DNA of 64,000 bases from Emiliania huxleyi CCMP1516. Taxonomy: Eukaryota; Haptophyta; Isochrysidales; Noelaerhabdaceae. Of the stretch, positions 10,057-21,153 are shown piece by piece. A program made the translations under genes and the position numbers. A model generated the notes under the pieces. The model was given only the letters and a program-made list of their open reading frames with translations, had not been told where the DNA came from and searched no databases. How positions within the stretch are numbered: the stretch's first letter is position 1; each line of letters opens with the position of its first letter. The stretch lies in contig NW_005201213.1 in the NCBI RefSeq assembly GCF_000372725.1, forward strand, positions 74,316 through 138,315, given 5' to 3'.

Positions 10057-10747
10057 GTGTGCGAGGACACGCCAGGTTGGGAACTTCTTGAGATTTATTG
10101 TCCGGCGGCAACATGTGATTGTGACTATATACGAACGATCCATTTTGCGGGGCAGCAAGTGTGCACTTCCGAGCTTGCCGCCGCCGGCATCCCACCAACG
10201 GGGACCAGCGGGACTCTATTCACGCACGAGTTTGGAAACCCCGAGCTCAACTGTTGCGGGTGCGGAAAGCAGGCTGGTACGAGCGTAAGCTCCACATGGC
10301 TTTGGGCGAATCAAACGTGCCCAGCCCTAGTCGCAGCGGGTGGTAGCCTGGACGCATGCCCTCGCTACCCTCTTGCCACGGCCGGGCTTGTGATGGATGG
10401 TGTCGAGGAGCTCTCCCCTGAGAAGATCACTCCTGGCTCGCAGTACCTATGTAATCTCAACTCTTGCAACTTCACTCGAGGCTTTTGGTGGTACAAGTCG
10501 CTAAATGTCTACCTCTTTGAGTGGCGCTCGGGCAACATCAGCGCAACGCCTGATGCCGCCACCTTGGTTTCTGGAGGCAAGGCTGGGATGGACGGCGTAG
10601 GAAAAGTGACGCTGTCAATGAACGCCAACGCAACGCTCTACTTTGTGGGTTGGCGCACTCTCGCGTGGGACGGTGCCGAGTTTCATGAGAGCGACCAATC
10701 AACCGTCCTGGTACGGACGGGCGATGGCGGGTTCCGACGCAACCGGG
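10057..10747 (+). CDS. Cys-rich, N-glycosylation-site-rich ectodomain-like ORF, fused in frame to the kinesin
   Basis: About 230 residues of open frame with many cysteines (TCDCDY, NCCGCG, SCNFTRGFWW) and four NxS/T sites (NQTC, NFTR, NISA, NATL), the profile of a secreted or extracellular domain. There is no in-frame ATG near the start, so an upstream exon would be needed. The frame runs without a stop into kinesin motor sequence at about 10748, an unlikely natural protein. Either a missed intron or a deletion joins two genes here. I do not recognise the domain. Confidence 0.45.
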
Positions 10748-13700
10748 AGCAGCTGCCTGGGTCGCACCTGCACGGGCCGGATGCGGACCAGGAGTCCATC
10801 TACAGCGAGGTGGCTGTCCCCGTCCTTGAGTCCGTACTGCAGGGCTACAACGGCACGATCCTCGCATACGGCCAAACCGTGAGCGTGCTCCGCGAGCCGC
10901 CCCAGCCAGCGGGCCTGCTGCCGCCCACCGCAGTGTCGCTGCCTTCTGTAGGGGTCAGGGAAGACGTACACGCTACTCAATGGCGGGGGTGCTATTGCTC
11001 GCGCATCGAAGAGCGGGGGTGGTGGAAACTCGATGGCAGCCGTGGTTGCCTCCGCTGGCCTTGTGCCGCGGTTGGCGGCCGAGCTCTTCGTGGCCATCCA
11101 GTGCGACGTCCGCCACGTCTACAGCGTGTCAGCGAGCTTCTGCCAGATCTATAACGAGCAGGCGCGTCACGCAAAGGTGCGCGAAGCGCTCCCCGGCTCC
11201 ACTTTATCATCTGTCGTTGCCCATAATTGCTGCAGGTTGATGACTTGTTGCGTCTGAAGAACAACAACCTCCGAATCAAGCCGAAGGGGGTCGGGACTGA
11301 GGTCGAAGGGCTGACGCGAACACGGTGCAACTCGGCCGAAGAGCTGCTGCAGCTCCTTGAGACCGGCCGTCGCAACATCATCTATGCCGAAACCAAAATG
11401 AACAAATCTTCATCGAGATCGCACGCCGTGCTGCAAATGTACGTGACGCGCCGCGCTAGGATACTCGAGGGCCTCGGATCAAACTCCGGCCTCAGCGCGA
11501 GCCTCCGCTTGGGCGGCGACGTTCAGGCGACGCAGCTTACAGGAAAGCTCTCTCTCGTTGATCTTGCCGGTTCCGAACGCGTAAAGCGATCGGGCGCCGA
11601 CGAGGAGAAGACTGGCAAGCGAATGAAGGAGGCGATCAACATCAACACGTCCCTCCTCGGCCTGTCCAACGTGATGAAGGCCCTCGGCCAGGCCGCGAGC
11701 CACGTGCCGTACCGTGACTCCAAGCTGACGCATCTGCTCTCTGACTCGCTCGGCGGCAACTGCCGCACGTCGCTCATTGTCTGCGCGAGCCAGGCATCGC
11801 TCGATGCATCGGAGACTACAGGTGCCCTCGACTTCGGCGCACGCGCCATGCAAGTCAAGGTGAGTGCCACCGTCAACTCCACGACGGTGACTCTTGATGC
11901 CGCGGCCCTCGCAGACGACCTCTCGACGGCGATGCGCTTGCGTGCCGAGGGTGGCGTTGGAGGCCAGCTGCTGCAGCTGGAGGACCAACTGAGACAGCGT
12001 GAGGATGCCCTCGGAAAGCTCACGCGGCAAGTAGCCGAGGCCGCTGCCGGTCGCGAGCGCGATCGAGCCGCGGCGGCAGCTGCGGCCGAGCAGAGCAACG
12101 CGGCACACAACGCGATGGTTGCGGAGCTCGAGCGAAAATTAGCAGCAGAGAGCGCGGCCGCAGCGGCGGAGCGGCAGCGCGCCGAGGCCGCGGCCAAGCG
12201 TGCTGAGGTTGCCGAGGGTCGTGCGGCGAGCGCTGCTGCCGAGGCGGCGTCGCTCCAGGCTGAGCTGTCATCCAAGGCGCTTGCCGAGGCAACAGAGCAC
12301 GATGGGGCACTCAAGGCGCTAGAAATGGCGTGTGCTGCTGAAGCGGCTGCCGCGACGGAGGCTCGGCACCAAGCGGCCGCTGCAGCCGCCGATGGCAAGG
12401 TGCTCATACAGCGATTGCGCGAAGCGAACGCAGAGGCAGGCAGGGCACAGGCAGCCGCAGCCGTGGCGTCAGCGGAGACACGCGCGGCACTCGCTGCTCT
12501 GCTCGATGCAGATGCCGAGGTGGCGGGCGGGTGCGAGGAGGCGGCTGCGCGCATCACCCTGCTGCAAGAGGCGTGCGAGCTGCAGTCAACCTTGCGTGCG
12601 AGCGCTGAGACGGATCTGAGCAGCTCCAAGGCTGCGTGCCGCCGCCTCGAAGAAGAGCGCGATCGCTCGGACGCCGCGTTGCAGAGGGCGGAGCTGGCGC
12701 GAGACGGTGAGCGCACCGAGACGCAGGAGCAAACAGCGGAGCTCATCCGCTCCCGCGATGAGCTCGAGGCGGCGGCTGAAGGGCTCCATGCTACGGTTGC
12801 GTCGTTGCAGGGCCAGCTCTCCAACGCCGAGGGACGCGCAGCCGAGGAGGCGGCCGCCCGGCTGGAGCAAGTGCAGAGCCTTCGACAGTCATACGACGAG
12901 GCACTCGCGAGGCTCGGCGTCTCGGAGGCCGAGGCCGAGGGGCTTCGCCAGCAATGCGACGAGGTATTGCGCGCCCTCGAGGAGTCGCGGCGCGCCCGGT
13001 TGGCGGAGGAGGCGACGCTGCGCACCGCGCTGGTGGAGCACGAGACGTCGCTCACCCGTGCGCTCGCCGATGCTCGTGCAAAGTCGAAGGCGCTCTCGGC
13101 GCTATTGGAGGCCCGCAAGGCGGAGAGTGAGCGGGCCGAGGGGCTCGCCAGCCGTGCGCACGCAGCGGAGGCGGCCTACGCTGCGAGCGAGGCGCGGGTG
13201 GGCGAGCTGGAGGCGTCGCTAGCTGGTGCGAGCGAGGAGCGAGCGCGGCTGCTTGAGGAGCTCGACGCGCTGACTATTGCGCGTGGCTTGGCTGACGGTC
13301 GGCTGACTGAGTCCGAGCTGGCGCGCGAAACAGAGGTGAGGAGCCTCGCCAGCTCTGCCGAGGCACGTGAAGCGGAGGCGCGGGCGTCGCTCGACGAGGC
13401 GCAGCGCACCGCTGCCGTCTACAAGCAGGAGCTCGAGGCAGCAGCGGCTGAGCAGCGGCGTTCCACCGAGGAGCTGCGCGCTCGGCTACAACGGGCGGCC
13501 CTCTTCGGTGCTGCGGCCGAGAAGCAGCGGCACGAACGGGCGGAGGCGGCGCGTGGCGTCGCGTCGGATGCCGCGTCGCGCGCCGCCCAAGCGCACGCGT
13601 CGTGGTCGGCCGCGCTGCACGCTCAAAAGACGGCGCTCTCGCGTGCGCTCGGCGACGCCAGAGCGGAGGAGATGCGCCACCTGCGCGAGATGCTGCTCAC

Positions 13701-14346
13701 GGGTGTCTTGGCTGTCAAGCATGGCCGGAAGGGCAAGCCGCACCCGCGGCACATCCGGTGCGACCTGTCGCTCCGGCGGCTGGAGTGGGGTGCCTCAGCG
13801 GTGGCGCCCGCCGAGAAGTGCCTGCTAGCTGACGAGGTGGTCGCAATCACGCCCGGCCTGACGACCGACGTGGCGCGGCGAGGTGCGAAGGCGGGAAGCA
13901 AGGCGAGTGGCAAGGCCGGCGGGAGGGGCCGCAGCGCTGCGGACTTGCGCGACAACCTGTTCCTCTCTGTCGTCAGCCCCACCCGGACGCTCGACCTTGA
14001 GTTTCGGTCGGCAGAGCTACGTGATGCGTGGCTGGCCACTCTTCTCAAGTGGCGTGAGCACGTCGCTACCGGAGACCTCGCACCAACGCGGCGGCAAGTT
14101 CGAGCCAGCTCACCGTCGGTGGCTTCCCTGCGCTCCGATGGTGACGTCGCTTACATCCCCGGGCCACAGTCCGATGAAGTGGGCCTTACAAAGCGCCCGT
14201 CGAGCGCTGGCAAGCGCGCCCTGCAACGCGCAGCCTCAGCTGTCGCTGTGGGCGGAGGGACGGGCGGCTCGACCGGCTCGCCGCCACTTGGTCCTGCAAG
14301 GTCGGCCGACGTGGACGAGGCCATCGCGGAGGCTCTCGCAGAGTAA
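10748..14346 (+). CDS. Kinesin-like motor protein with coiled coil and C-terminal PH domain (N-terminus missing)
   Basis: A microtubule motor ATPase. Exon 10748-10878 gives GPDADQESIYSEV to GYNGTILAYGQT; exon 10952-11161 gives the P-loop GSGKTYTLLNGG through SFCQIYNEQ; exon 11236-14346 gives VDDLLRLKNNN, SSSRSHAVLQ (switch I), VDLAGSERVKRSG (switch II) and HVPYRDSKLTHLLSDSLGG. The second intron fits the kinesin consensus only with a GC donor (CAG/GCGCGT). An Ala/Glu-rich coiled coil of about 550 residues follows, then a PH-type domain (KHGRKGKPHPRHIRCDL to DAWLATLLKW) and a Ser-rich tail. The motor's first strand (VRVRP region, about 60 residues) is absent, replaced by the ectodomain-like frame. 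The subfamily is unclear; plant and algal kinesins with PH modules are possible relatives. Confidence 0.85.
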
Positions 14347-14461
14347 GCACGCCACGGCATACTGTCCGCTTACGGCGGGCGCGTCCGAGGTCCGTCCCGT
14401 AGATTGCAGATCTTTCGTTTGACCCGGCACGCACTTGGATGGACTTCTCTCGTATGATACA

Positions 14462-14698
14462 TTAATAAACAAAGGACGCATGATCGCGACTGGTGACACG
14501 CGCCGGCTGCGGCTCGGCCTCTGATGGCTCGGCCTCGCGCGCCGGCCGCTCCGCGCTCGGGCTCGGTCCACTTCGTGTGGGTCAAGAGTTTGAGCGTGGT
14601 CTCTGTGCGAGTCTGGCCCGCCCTCAGAGTTCAGCCTTCGCGGGACACGTGTCGCACGAAGCCGCGCACGCCTTGTGCATGTAGCCTGAAGCGCACGG
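14462..14698 (+). repeat. Dispersed repeat A, copy 1
   Basis: About 237 bp, starting near ATTAATAAACAAAGG and ending AGCCTGAAGCGCA, shared at about 80-90% by eye with 29603-29820 (same strand) and 21154-21376 (opposite strand). It abuts the 3' end of the minus-strand aldo/keto reductase gene. No obvious target duplication and no coding capacity. Confidence 0.8.
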
Positions 14699-14706
14699 GA
14701 ACCCGC

Positions 14707-15798
14707 TCAGCCAACGGCCTCTCTCTCGGCCTCACCGTCACTAGCGTGAGGAAACGCGCCCGGGTTAGCGTCGCACTCGCCCGCATCGGCCCACGCGCCG
14801 CACGCGTCGCTGTCGTCGGTACACGACCGCGGCGGTGGGGGCGGCGCGTGCACGGCGCTCGGGTCGGTGCCGTCGAGGCTATCGATCGAGGCCTAAAACA
14901 AGAAAACGAGTGAGAAAAAGAAATACCGAGCGGCAGCGAGGCTGTCGATCGAGGCCATCTGCGCGGCCGACAGGTCGAAGGCAAACAGGTCGAGCCCCTC
15001 CGCCATGTGGCGTCGCTTGGTGGAGCGAGGGATGACGGCGACGCCGTGCTGCAGCGCCCACCGCAGCGCCACCTGGGCGGTCGACCTTCCCACCTCGGCC
15101 GCCACCGCGCCCAGCACCGGGTGGCGCAGCACCGGGTTGACGCGCACGCCACGGCCGGCCCACTGCGTGCCGAGCGTCGAGTACGCCTGGAAGAGGATGC
15201 CGTGCGCTCGGCACACCTCCCGCAGAGGCCGCTCCTGGTGCAGCGGGTCCATCCAGCTCTGCACGATGTGCGGCGGCGTACGCGCAAACCCGAGCAGCTG
15301 CTGGAGCTCGTCGGGCGAAAAGTTGGACACGCCGAGCGCACGCACCTGGCCCTGCTCATAGAGCGACTCGAGGGCGCGCCACGACTCCCGCCAGGTGCCC
15401 TCGGGCTCGCGCCCGCCGCACAGGTCGCCAAAGCAGCGCGGGTAGTGCAGCAGAAACGCATCGATCGTCGACGTCTGCAGGTTGCGCAGCGACGCGGGGA
15501 ACGCGCGGAGCGTGCTCTGCTCGCCGAGGTCCCGTGGGTGGAGCTTAGAGGTCAGGAACACAGCGGAGCGGTTCACGGACGACATGGCGAGCGCCACGCC
15601 CAGCTCCTCCTCGAGGTACCACTCGCTCGCCTGCGAGGTGTCGAACAGCGCGTAGCCGAGCTCGAGCGCCTCGCCCAGCGGCTTGCGGCCGATGCGGCCG
15701 GCGCAGCCGTAGCCGACGAGCGGCATTCGCACGCCATTCGACAGCAGCGCCGACGTGGCTTGCCGCGTCGGATCTGTGCGGCTACTCTCTCTCGCCAT
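14707..15798 (-). CDS. Aldo/keto reductase with partial ShKT-like C-terminal exon
   Basis: NAD(P)H-dependent carbonyl reductase of the AKR superfamily. ATG at 15798. The TIM-barrel phrases are present in order: MPLVGYGCAGRIG, FDTSQASEWYLEEELG (tetrad Asp and Tyr), FLTSKLHP (Lys), DAFLLHYP (His), ALGVSNFSPDELQ, VIPRSTKRRHMAEGL. The open frame reads into an intron and stops at 14893. A GC-AG intron (14955-14893, after codon ATG at 14956) restores the AKR end and adds ASIDSLDGTDPSAVHAPPP followed by CTDDSDACGAWADAGEC, the first half of a ShKT cysteine domain, stopping at 14707. Canonical GT-AG splicing would give a frame without this domain. The ShKT remainder is lost against repeat A. Barrel identity is firm; the terminal exon is inference. 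Confidence 0.8.
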
Positions 15799-15892
15799 TC
15801 GTGTGCCGGAAGGGCTGGGGTGGGCGCGCTCGTGGCCGTGCTGGCCGAGATGTCGGGCTAACGAGTCCGTGTACCTAGGTACGACTTCTGTG

Positions 15893-16331
15893 CGAGGAGT
15901 ACCCGGCGCCGGAGAGGGTCGAGGGACAGAGCTACAACCCGTGCTACGACAAGTACACGCCCCGCGCGCTCTTCGAGGGCATGCACAACGCGTGGACGCA
16001 CTACCTCAACTCCCTCGTCCGGCTGCAGCGCATCTTCAAGCGGCTCAACGCGATCGGCAAGGCCGAGTTCCACATGCGCCATCCGCCGCCAGAGCCGGTG
16101 CGGCGAGAGATCGGCAACGGCGACGTCGATTACGACTACTCTATGCCGTCTCGCGTCTCCATCAACGGGACCGACTCGTTCATGGACATCAGCAGCTACA
16201 AGACGTTTGTGGAGTACAACACGGACTGGGGCGTGACGGCCGACGACCTCCTCCCTCCCCCGCTCTTTCGGCTCGTCCGACTTCATCGCAGGGGGACGGA
16301 CGACGCCGGCTTTGATCTTGACGGCTACTGA
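15893..16331 (+). CDS. Unrecognised exon(s), well-formed reading frame
   Basis: A frame preceded by a possible acceptor (CTAG at about 15889) reads LLCEEYPAPERVEG, YNPCYDKYTPRALFEGMHNAW, RLQRIFKRLNAIGKAEFHM and SFMDISSYKTFVEYNTDWG, with mixed polar/hydrophobic composition unlike a shadow. It ends at 16331. No family recognised. It lies head-to-head with the aldo/keto reductase (starts about 95 bp apart), so the two may share a promoter region. Confidence 0.45.
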
Positions 16332-16336
16332 TCTCC

Positions 16337-17164
16337 ATGATGGCCGACGACTCTCAATCGTTCTCCCTCTGGATCGACGAGTTGCTGACCGGTGTCGACG
16401 ACGGCGGCGACGGTGGCGGCGGGCTCGGCGGCGGGCACGGTGGTGAGGGCGGTGGTGGCGGCGGTGGCGGCGGCGGCGGCGACGGCGACCATGGTTGTGA
16501 CGACTTGCCATCAACCTCTTGCTTGACGACAGCCTCCTCGTCTCCCTTTACTCCGACCTCGACGCCGCTGCCGCCGCCGCCTCAAGCGTGCTGGGGTGGC
16601 CTCCTCATGGGCGACTCGCTGCACTGTACAACGCTCCTGACGGGCGGCGACTTCCGGCGCATGTTCTGCACGCGCTGCCTCGAGCGCGGCGTCACCTTCC
16701 CCGCCGATCGAGTGCGGATCTGGTGCGCTGCCGGCAGTGCGCCACCCGCAAACACAAGGAGCCACGCCTTTTGGACGAAGCGGCTCGAGGGCGGGCCGCG
16801 CTTTCGCGTGGCCAACAATACGTCTCGCTGCAAGGGCCCACCCCTGTTGATCTTCGAGCACCCAACGAACGATGCATCCCAGCCTCCGTCGGCGTTGGCG
16901 ATGGGATGGCGGCTTGCGCCTGAAGGCTCCTCGCTCTCTCCTTCTCCCTCGGGGTGGCCGCCGGGGTGCCTGGCCGCCGTCCCGCCAGAGTACCTCTCCC
17001 TCGACGGCCGAAGCATCACGCTGCACGTCAGCAACTCGACCCTTACCCCGGGAAAGAGGCAGCACACGGCCGGCGAGAGCCTCAGGACGGACAACGCGAT
17101 GCTCACGTTCGGGCGCGCGAGAGCCAGAATGCGGGATGGTACAGCGCCGAGTGCCGAGGGTTAG
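16337..17164 (+). CDS. Hypothetical protein, Gly-rich N-terminal part
   Basis: A 275-codon frame with an acidic start (MMADDSQSFSLWIDELL), a GGC-repeat glycine run, then more ordinary sequence with Cys pairs (MFCTRCLERG) and an Ig-like hint near the end (SLDGRSITLHVSNSTL). The same region is open in other frames, a known artefact at this GC content, so this may be an exon of the following gene or not coding. Confidence 0.25.
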   Translation: MMADDSQSFSLWIDELLTGVDDGGDGGGGLGGGHGGEGGGGGGGGGGGDGDHGCDDLPSTSCLTTASSSPFTPTSTPLPPPPQACWGGLLMGDSLHCTTLLTGGDFRRMFCTRCLERGVTFPADRVRIWCAAGSAPPANTRSHAFWTKRLEGGPRFRVANNTSRCKGPPLLIFEHPTNDASQPPSALAMGWRLAPEGSSLSPSPSGWPPGCLAAVPPEYLSLDGRSITLHVSNSTLTPGKRQHTAGESLRTDNAMLTFGRARARMRDGTAPSAEG

Positions 17165-17188
17165 TGACACACTTCACAGCGTAGGCGG

Positions 17189-19469
17189 GTGAGCGACCTC
17201 ATCGGGCTGGAGATGGCCTCCCTTGCCGGCGCCGCCTCCCTCCCCCTCGACGAGCAGCGGGCTCGCTTCGGCGGCACCGCTGCCGAGCGGTTCGCGCTCC
17301 TTCAGCGGCTTCGGGAGGCGCTGGTCGGCGAGTTGCAGGGCCTCCCGGTCGCAGAGCTGCAGGGCCTCCTCGATCGCGTCGAGGCGGAGCTTCTGGCGGG
17401 TGGCGGCGGCACAGCGGCCGGGAGCTTGCCCTCTCCTGCGCCGTCGCCCCCAGAGCCAACGGCAGCGCCGATGCTCGACTTGCTGGGCGCTTCGACCGCC
17501 ACGAGCGGAGCCGCGCCGCCCTCGAAGCTGTCCGAACGACAGGTTTGCTCATCCGCACGCCTTGCAACTTTAATGCCGTGGCGGCCCCTGCCTGTTACCT
17601 ACCTTGTTGAGCCGCAGGGCTTGCTCGACCACGTCTCGCTCCCGTTGTCCCGCTCCCTGCCTCCGGTGGCACAGCTCTCCCGGGGCGCCGCCCTCATGCA
17701 GCGGCACCGCGCTGCCCCGTGGCTCCCGTGGCTTTTGGTGCTCGTGCAGTTCGCGCTCGACGCGACCTTGTATGGTGCGCGCTCAGAGGGAGCCTTGAAC
17801 GGTCAGGTCGGTCTGCCCCGAGACGCCACTCTCTCGCCGCAGGTCTCGCCGAGAACGGGTCGCTCGACGGTGGCGTGTTCGGCCACCGCACGTTACACGC
17901 AACTTCGCTCGGTGTTCTCGACTTCACCGGCGCCGGGTCGTGGGCGGGCGGCGAGGCTGAGGGCGCATCTCCTGCCGCCACTCTCGCCGCCACCGCCCTC
18001 GCCACCCTCGCCGCCACCGCCCTCGCCACCCTTGCCGCTTCCGCCCTCACAACCTCCGCCCTCTCCGCCGCCGCCCTTGCCGCCGCCGCCCTCGCCGCCT
18101 TCGCCCTCGCTGCCACCGCGCTCGCCGCTGCCGGACCGGGAGCGGCTGCCGCAACCACGTTTGACATAGCGGCCGTCTTCAGCGCGCGGCACTGGCGGCA
18201 GCTGCTGCCCCTCCCGGTGCGTTGCAGCGGGAAGAGACGCCGCTCACAGCCCGCAGCACTTGAGCGGTGCCCCTGCGGTGCCCCCTTTCCGCAGGTGTTC
18301 GCTGGTTCCCTCCTGGTGTGGCTGCCCCTGCTCGGGCCTCGGAGGGCCGCCTCGGACCCGCCGCCCCTCCCGCTCGTGCTTCTCTGGAGTGGTGACCCCC
18401 CCCCCCCCCCCCCCCGCTGCCTCCCCGAGTCCTCCCCCCGCCCCGCCTCTCCCCGCGCCCCTCCAAGGGAGCAGCTGTGGTGCCGATGCATATGAGGCTG
18501 AGAGTGTGTCCATACACATACACACACATATTCCCGCCAGCCGGTTCGGCCCCCGTTCACCCCCGTGCCCGACGGTGTGATCTCGCAGGCCTCGCCCTGG
18601 CCAAGCTGTGTACTCCGGACGCGGGCTTGCCGACCGAGCAGGTGCAAGGGGGTAGATCTAGCAACATAGCGCCGCACCTCTGTCCGCCTCTGCTACCTCT
18701 TGCTTGTGCCACCCCTGTGCCACCCCTGTGGGCTTGCCCCTCCGGAGACTTTGGCATGCCCAGACCTCACGCCCGTATCTCACCCGCATCTCTCGCCCGT
18801 GCGCACAGGAGGGCTCCTCCGTCGCCCGCGGTGTCGTGCAGGCCGACTGCCTCTTCCGCCTCGTCCTCGTGCTGGGGGTGGTGTCGCGCCGCATCGGCAC
18901 GTGGGAGTGGGTGCGCCATCTCGGCACCCGCTCTCGGCGTCATCCCCGCTGTATCTGGGCAGCATCTCGGCCGCATGCCGGCACGCCGTTTAAGCCCCAA
19001 CTCGCGGGAAAGTGGCGCACGTGTGGCCGCCTCTCCTCCCGCCCCTTCCCCCGCGCTCCCCTCGACCTGCGGCTACCTGATGTGCTAGGCACGAATCGCC
19101 TACATGAGCTACGGGCTCGCGACCGCCGCCGCGTCGGGATACGCCCTCCACTGCCTCCGCCGCAGCGGCGCGGATGTCGCGGCCGCCGCCTTCCCGCCCC
19201 TCGGCGGCTCGTTCGCCGGCTCGCTCTCCTCTACGCGTGCAACCAATATGATTCCCGATGACCAGCATTCGTCGAGAGCGATAGGCTCGCTCCTCTACGC
19301 GGCGACGGTGTTCCTGATCGGCGCCGCGTGGCTCTCGCCAAAGGCGCGCGTCATGCTGCACGGTCTTATCCTGAGTCGGGCGGCCAGCCGCCGCTTGAAG
19401 TCGAGCTTGAAGCGCGTCGACGCTTTGCTGCGCGACTACCGACAGCTCGTCCACAGCCGCACAGCGTGA
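17189..19469 (+). CDS. Candidate multi-exon membrane protein, unrecognised
   Basis: Short plausible exons bounded by CAG/GT-like sites: 17189-17540 (MSDLIGLEMASLAG, then a helical QRLREALVGELQGL segment), one near 17620-17750 containing WLPWLLVLVQFALDATLYG, one near 18296-18350 (VFAGSLLVWLPLLG), one near 18594-18640 (GLALAKLCTPDAGLPTEQ), one near 18810-18870, and a last one of about 19104-19469 with a clear membrane helix (SLLYAATVFLIGAAWL) and a basic tail ending HSRTA. Joining them is my inference; no family is recognised. Between exons lie GCC-rich and poly-C tracts. Confidence 0.3.
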
Positions 19470-19850
19470 AGCCCCGCGGCGAGAGCTACCCCTCACAACT
19501 CACTTGCGACATGGGTCCGAATTTGCGCCGCCGGCGCGCGTAGGTTTCTGAGTTGTGTTCTGTCAGCGTTTTTTCTTCTCGGACGTAAAAGCAGTCTAGA
19601 CCTCCCACCTACCCCGCACCTCTATCTCGCCAAACCAGCGTTTTCTTCTTGCTTGTGCTGGAGGATGCGGTGACCGACGGCGAGCAATGAAACTCTCCGG
19701 CTACGACGACGCGTGCGGTCACCCACGCCGCCAGCGTCTAGCTCGTGAGTGAGCTCGTGTTGCTGGCAACTGCTGCGACCTCGTTGCTTGCGCCGTGTAC
19801 ACGCACGTGCGTGTGTGTGGTACACAATGGTAGTGGATGGATGGATGGAT

Positions 19851-19888
19851 GAACAGTGAACAGAACTCTATGCACTGGCTACGGATCC
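19851..19888 (-). repeat. 38-bp perfect repeat, copy 1
   Basis: The reverse complement of 38439-38476 over 38 bases without mismatch, containing GGATCCGTAGCCAGTGCATA on the minus strand. Flanks do not match. Confidence 0.9.
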
Positions 19889-19943
19889 TTTTTTGTTGCC
19901 AAGAAGTTTTTTGTTCCCGGCGGCACGGGACGCGGCCCAAACG

Positions 19944-20087
19944 GGGCACTGTTCTTCGTCGTTGGCGCTCGAGGCGTGCAAAGCGGTGTGCTCCAGCCTC
20001 CAAAATTGCAGAGCGATGGAGCATTGCGCCGGGAGCGGGTGTCAGGGAGAATGCCTGCTCTTCTCCTCCTCTGACTTTTGCGGAGGG
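19944..20087 (+). pseudogene. PAN/apple-like cysteine domain fragment
   Basis: One frame reads LEACKAVCSSLQNCRAM, then CQGECLLFSSSDFC. The spacing of cysteines and the EACKAxC...CRAxEH pattern fit a PAN/apple adhesion domain core. It has no start, no partner exons and no neighbours of that type, so I treat it as a stray exon or relic. Confidence 0.35.
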
Positions 20088-20690
20088 TCGGTTTCGGTTC
20101 CCGCACAGCGAAATGAGCGACGCGGTAATAAAGCTCTGCGTGACATGCACATGCACGATCCCCACAAGGAACCCAGCACACGCCACACCCACACCGAATG
20201 ACGTCGACGAGGATACCATTCGCGCGCCTGCCTAGAAGTTTACAGCGCTGAAAAGTCCGAGCTCCGACCGTGACTGACCAGGGATTCCGCCGCCGATTTT
20301 GATGAAGTTGAAGAGTCACCACGCAGTGCTCTTTTGGCCCCCGAGAACTTGTGGTCGAACTTCGAGCCATCCGATGGCGAAAAGCCCGTCCACGACTTGC
20401 GTGGCGACGGTTGTGACGGCCGAGTTCGTACGCAACCTGCACCGGCTGGCAGATACGTGGTCAGGCCCAATGCTCCCCTACATCGATTAGCACGTGGCGG
20501 AAACGATTAGCAATCGACACATCCGCACCGAACCCACCCTCAGCGGGGCCTCGACACAAGGTTCCGGCTGCAGCTGGCGTTGCTGGGAGACGGCATGCCG
20601 GCAGTAGTGCACTGAAGTCGTGTGCTGCACTGAGAGATTTGCGCGGTGGCGGAGAGTGTCTGGCGGTGCCGATGCTTGTGTTCTCTTTTC

Positions 20691-21153
20691 GGAGCTGGGG
20701 CTTTGGAGACTTTGGCCGGCTGGGCCACGGCGAGCAGGACCATTCGCAACCGAAGAAGATCGAAGCCTTTGCTGGCCGGCGCGTCGTCGCTGTGTCGGCT
20801 TCGATCGAGCATAGCCTCGCGCTCACCGCCGACGGCGCCGTCTGGAGCTGGGGTGGTGGAGGCTCTGGCCAGCTGGGCCACGGCGACCAGCAGCGCCAGC
20901 TGCTGCCGAAGAAGGTCGAGGCCTTTGCTGGCCAGTATGTCATCGCTGTGTCGGCTGGAGCATTTCACAGCATGGCAATCACCGCCGACGGCGCCGTCTG
21001 GAGCTGGGGCGGTGGATACATTGCCATGTTGGGCTATGGCGACCAGCAGCGCCAGCTGCTGCCCAAGAAGGTTGAGGCCCTTGCTGGCCAGCGCGTCGTC
21101 GCTGTGTCGGCTGGAGCATGGCACAGCCTCGTCATCACTTCCGACGGTGCCCT
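20691..21153 (+). pseudogene. RCC1-repeat gene fragment (left-arm copy)
   Basis: About three RCC1 blades (GFGDFGRLGHGEQD, HSLALTADGAVWSWG, LLPKKVEAFAGQ). It lacks the F-box and first blades because the duplication breakpoint cuts at 20691, and its 3' end runs into repeat A at 21154, replacing the last blades. Confidence 0.8.

Larger units (their letters stand above)
19470..20690. other. Intergenic region with gene fragments
   Basis: No complete gene. It contains the 38-bp repeat at 19851-19888 and a PAN-like fragment (listed separately). The part just left of 20691 is unrelated to what lies beyond the other arm's end, so 20691 is a true breakpoint within an RCC1 gene. Confidence 0.5.
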
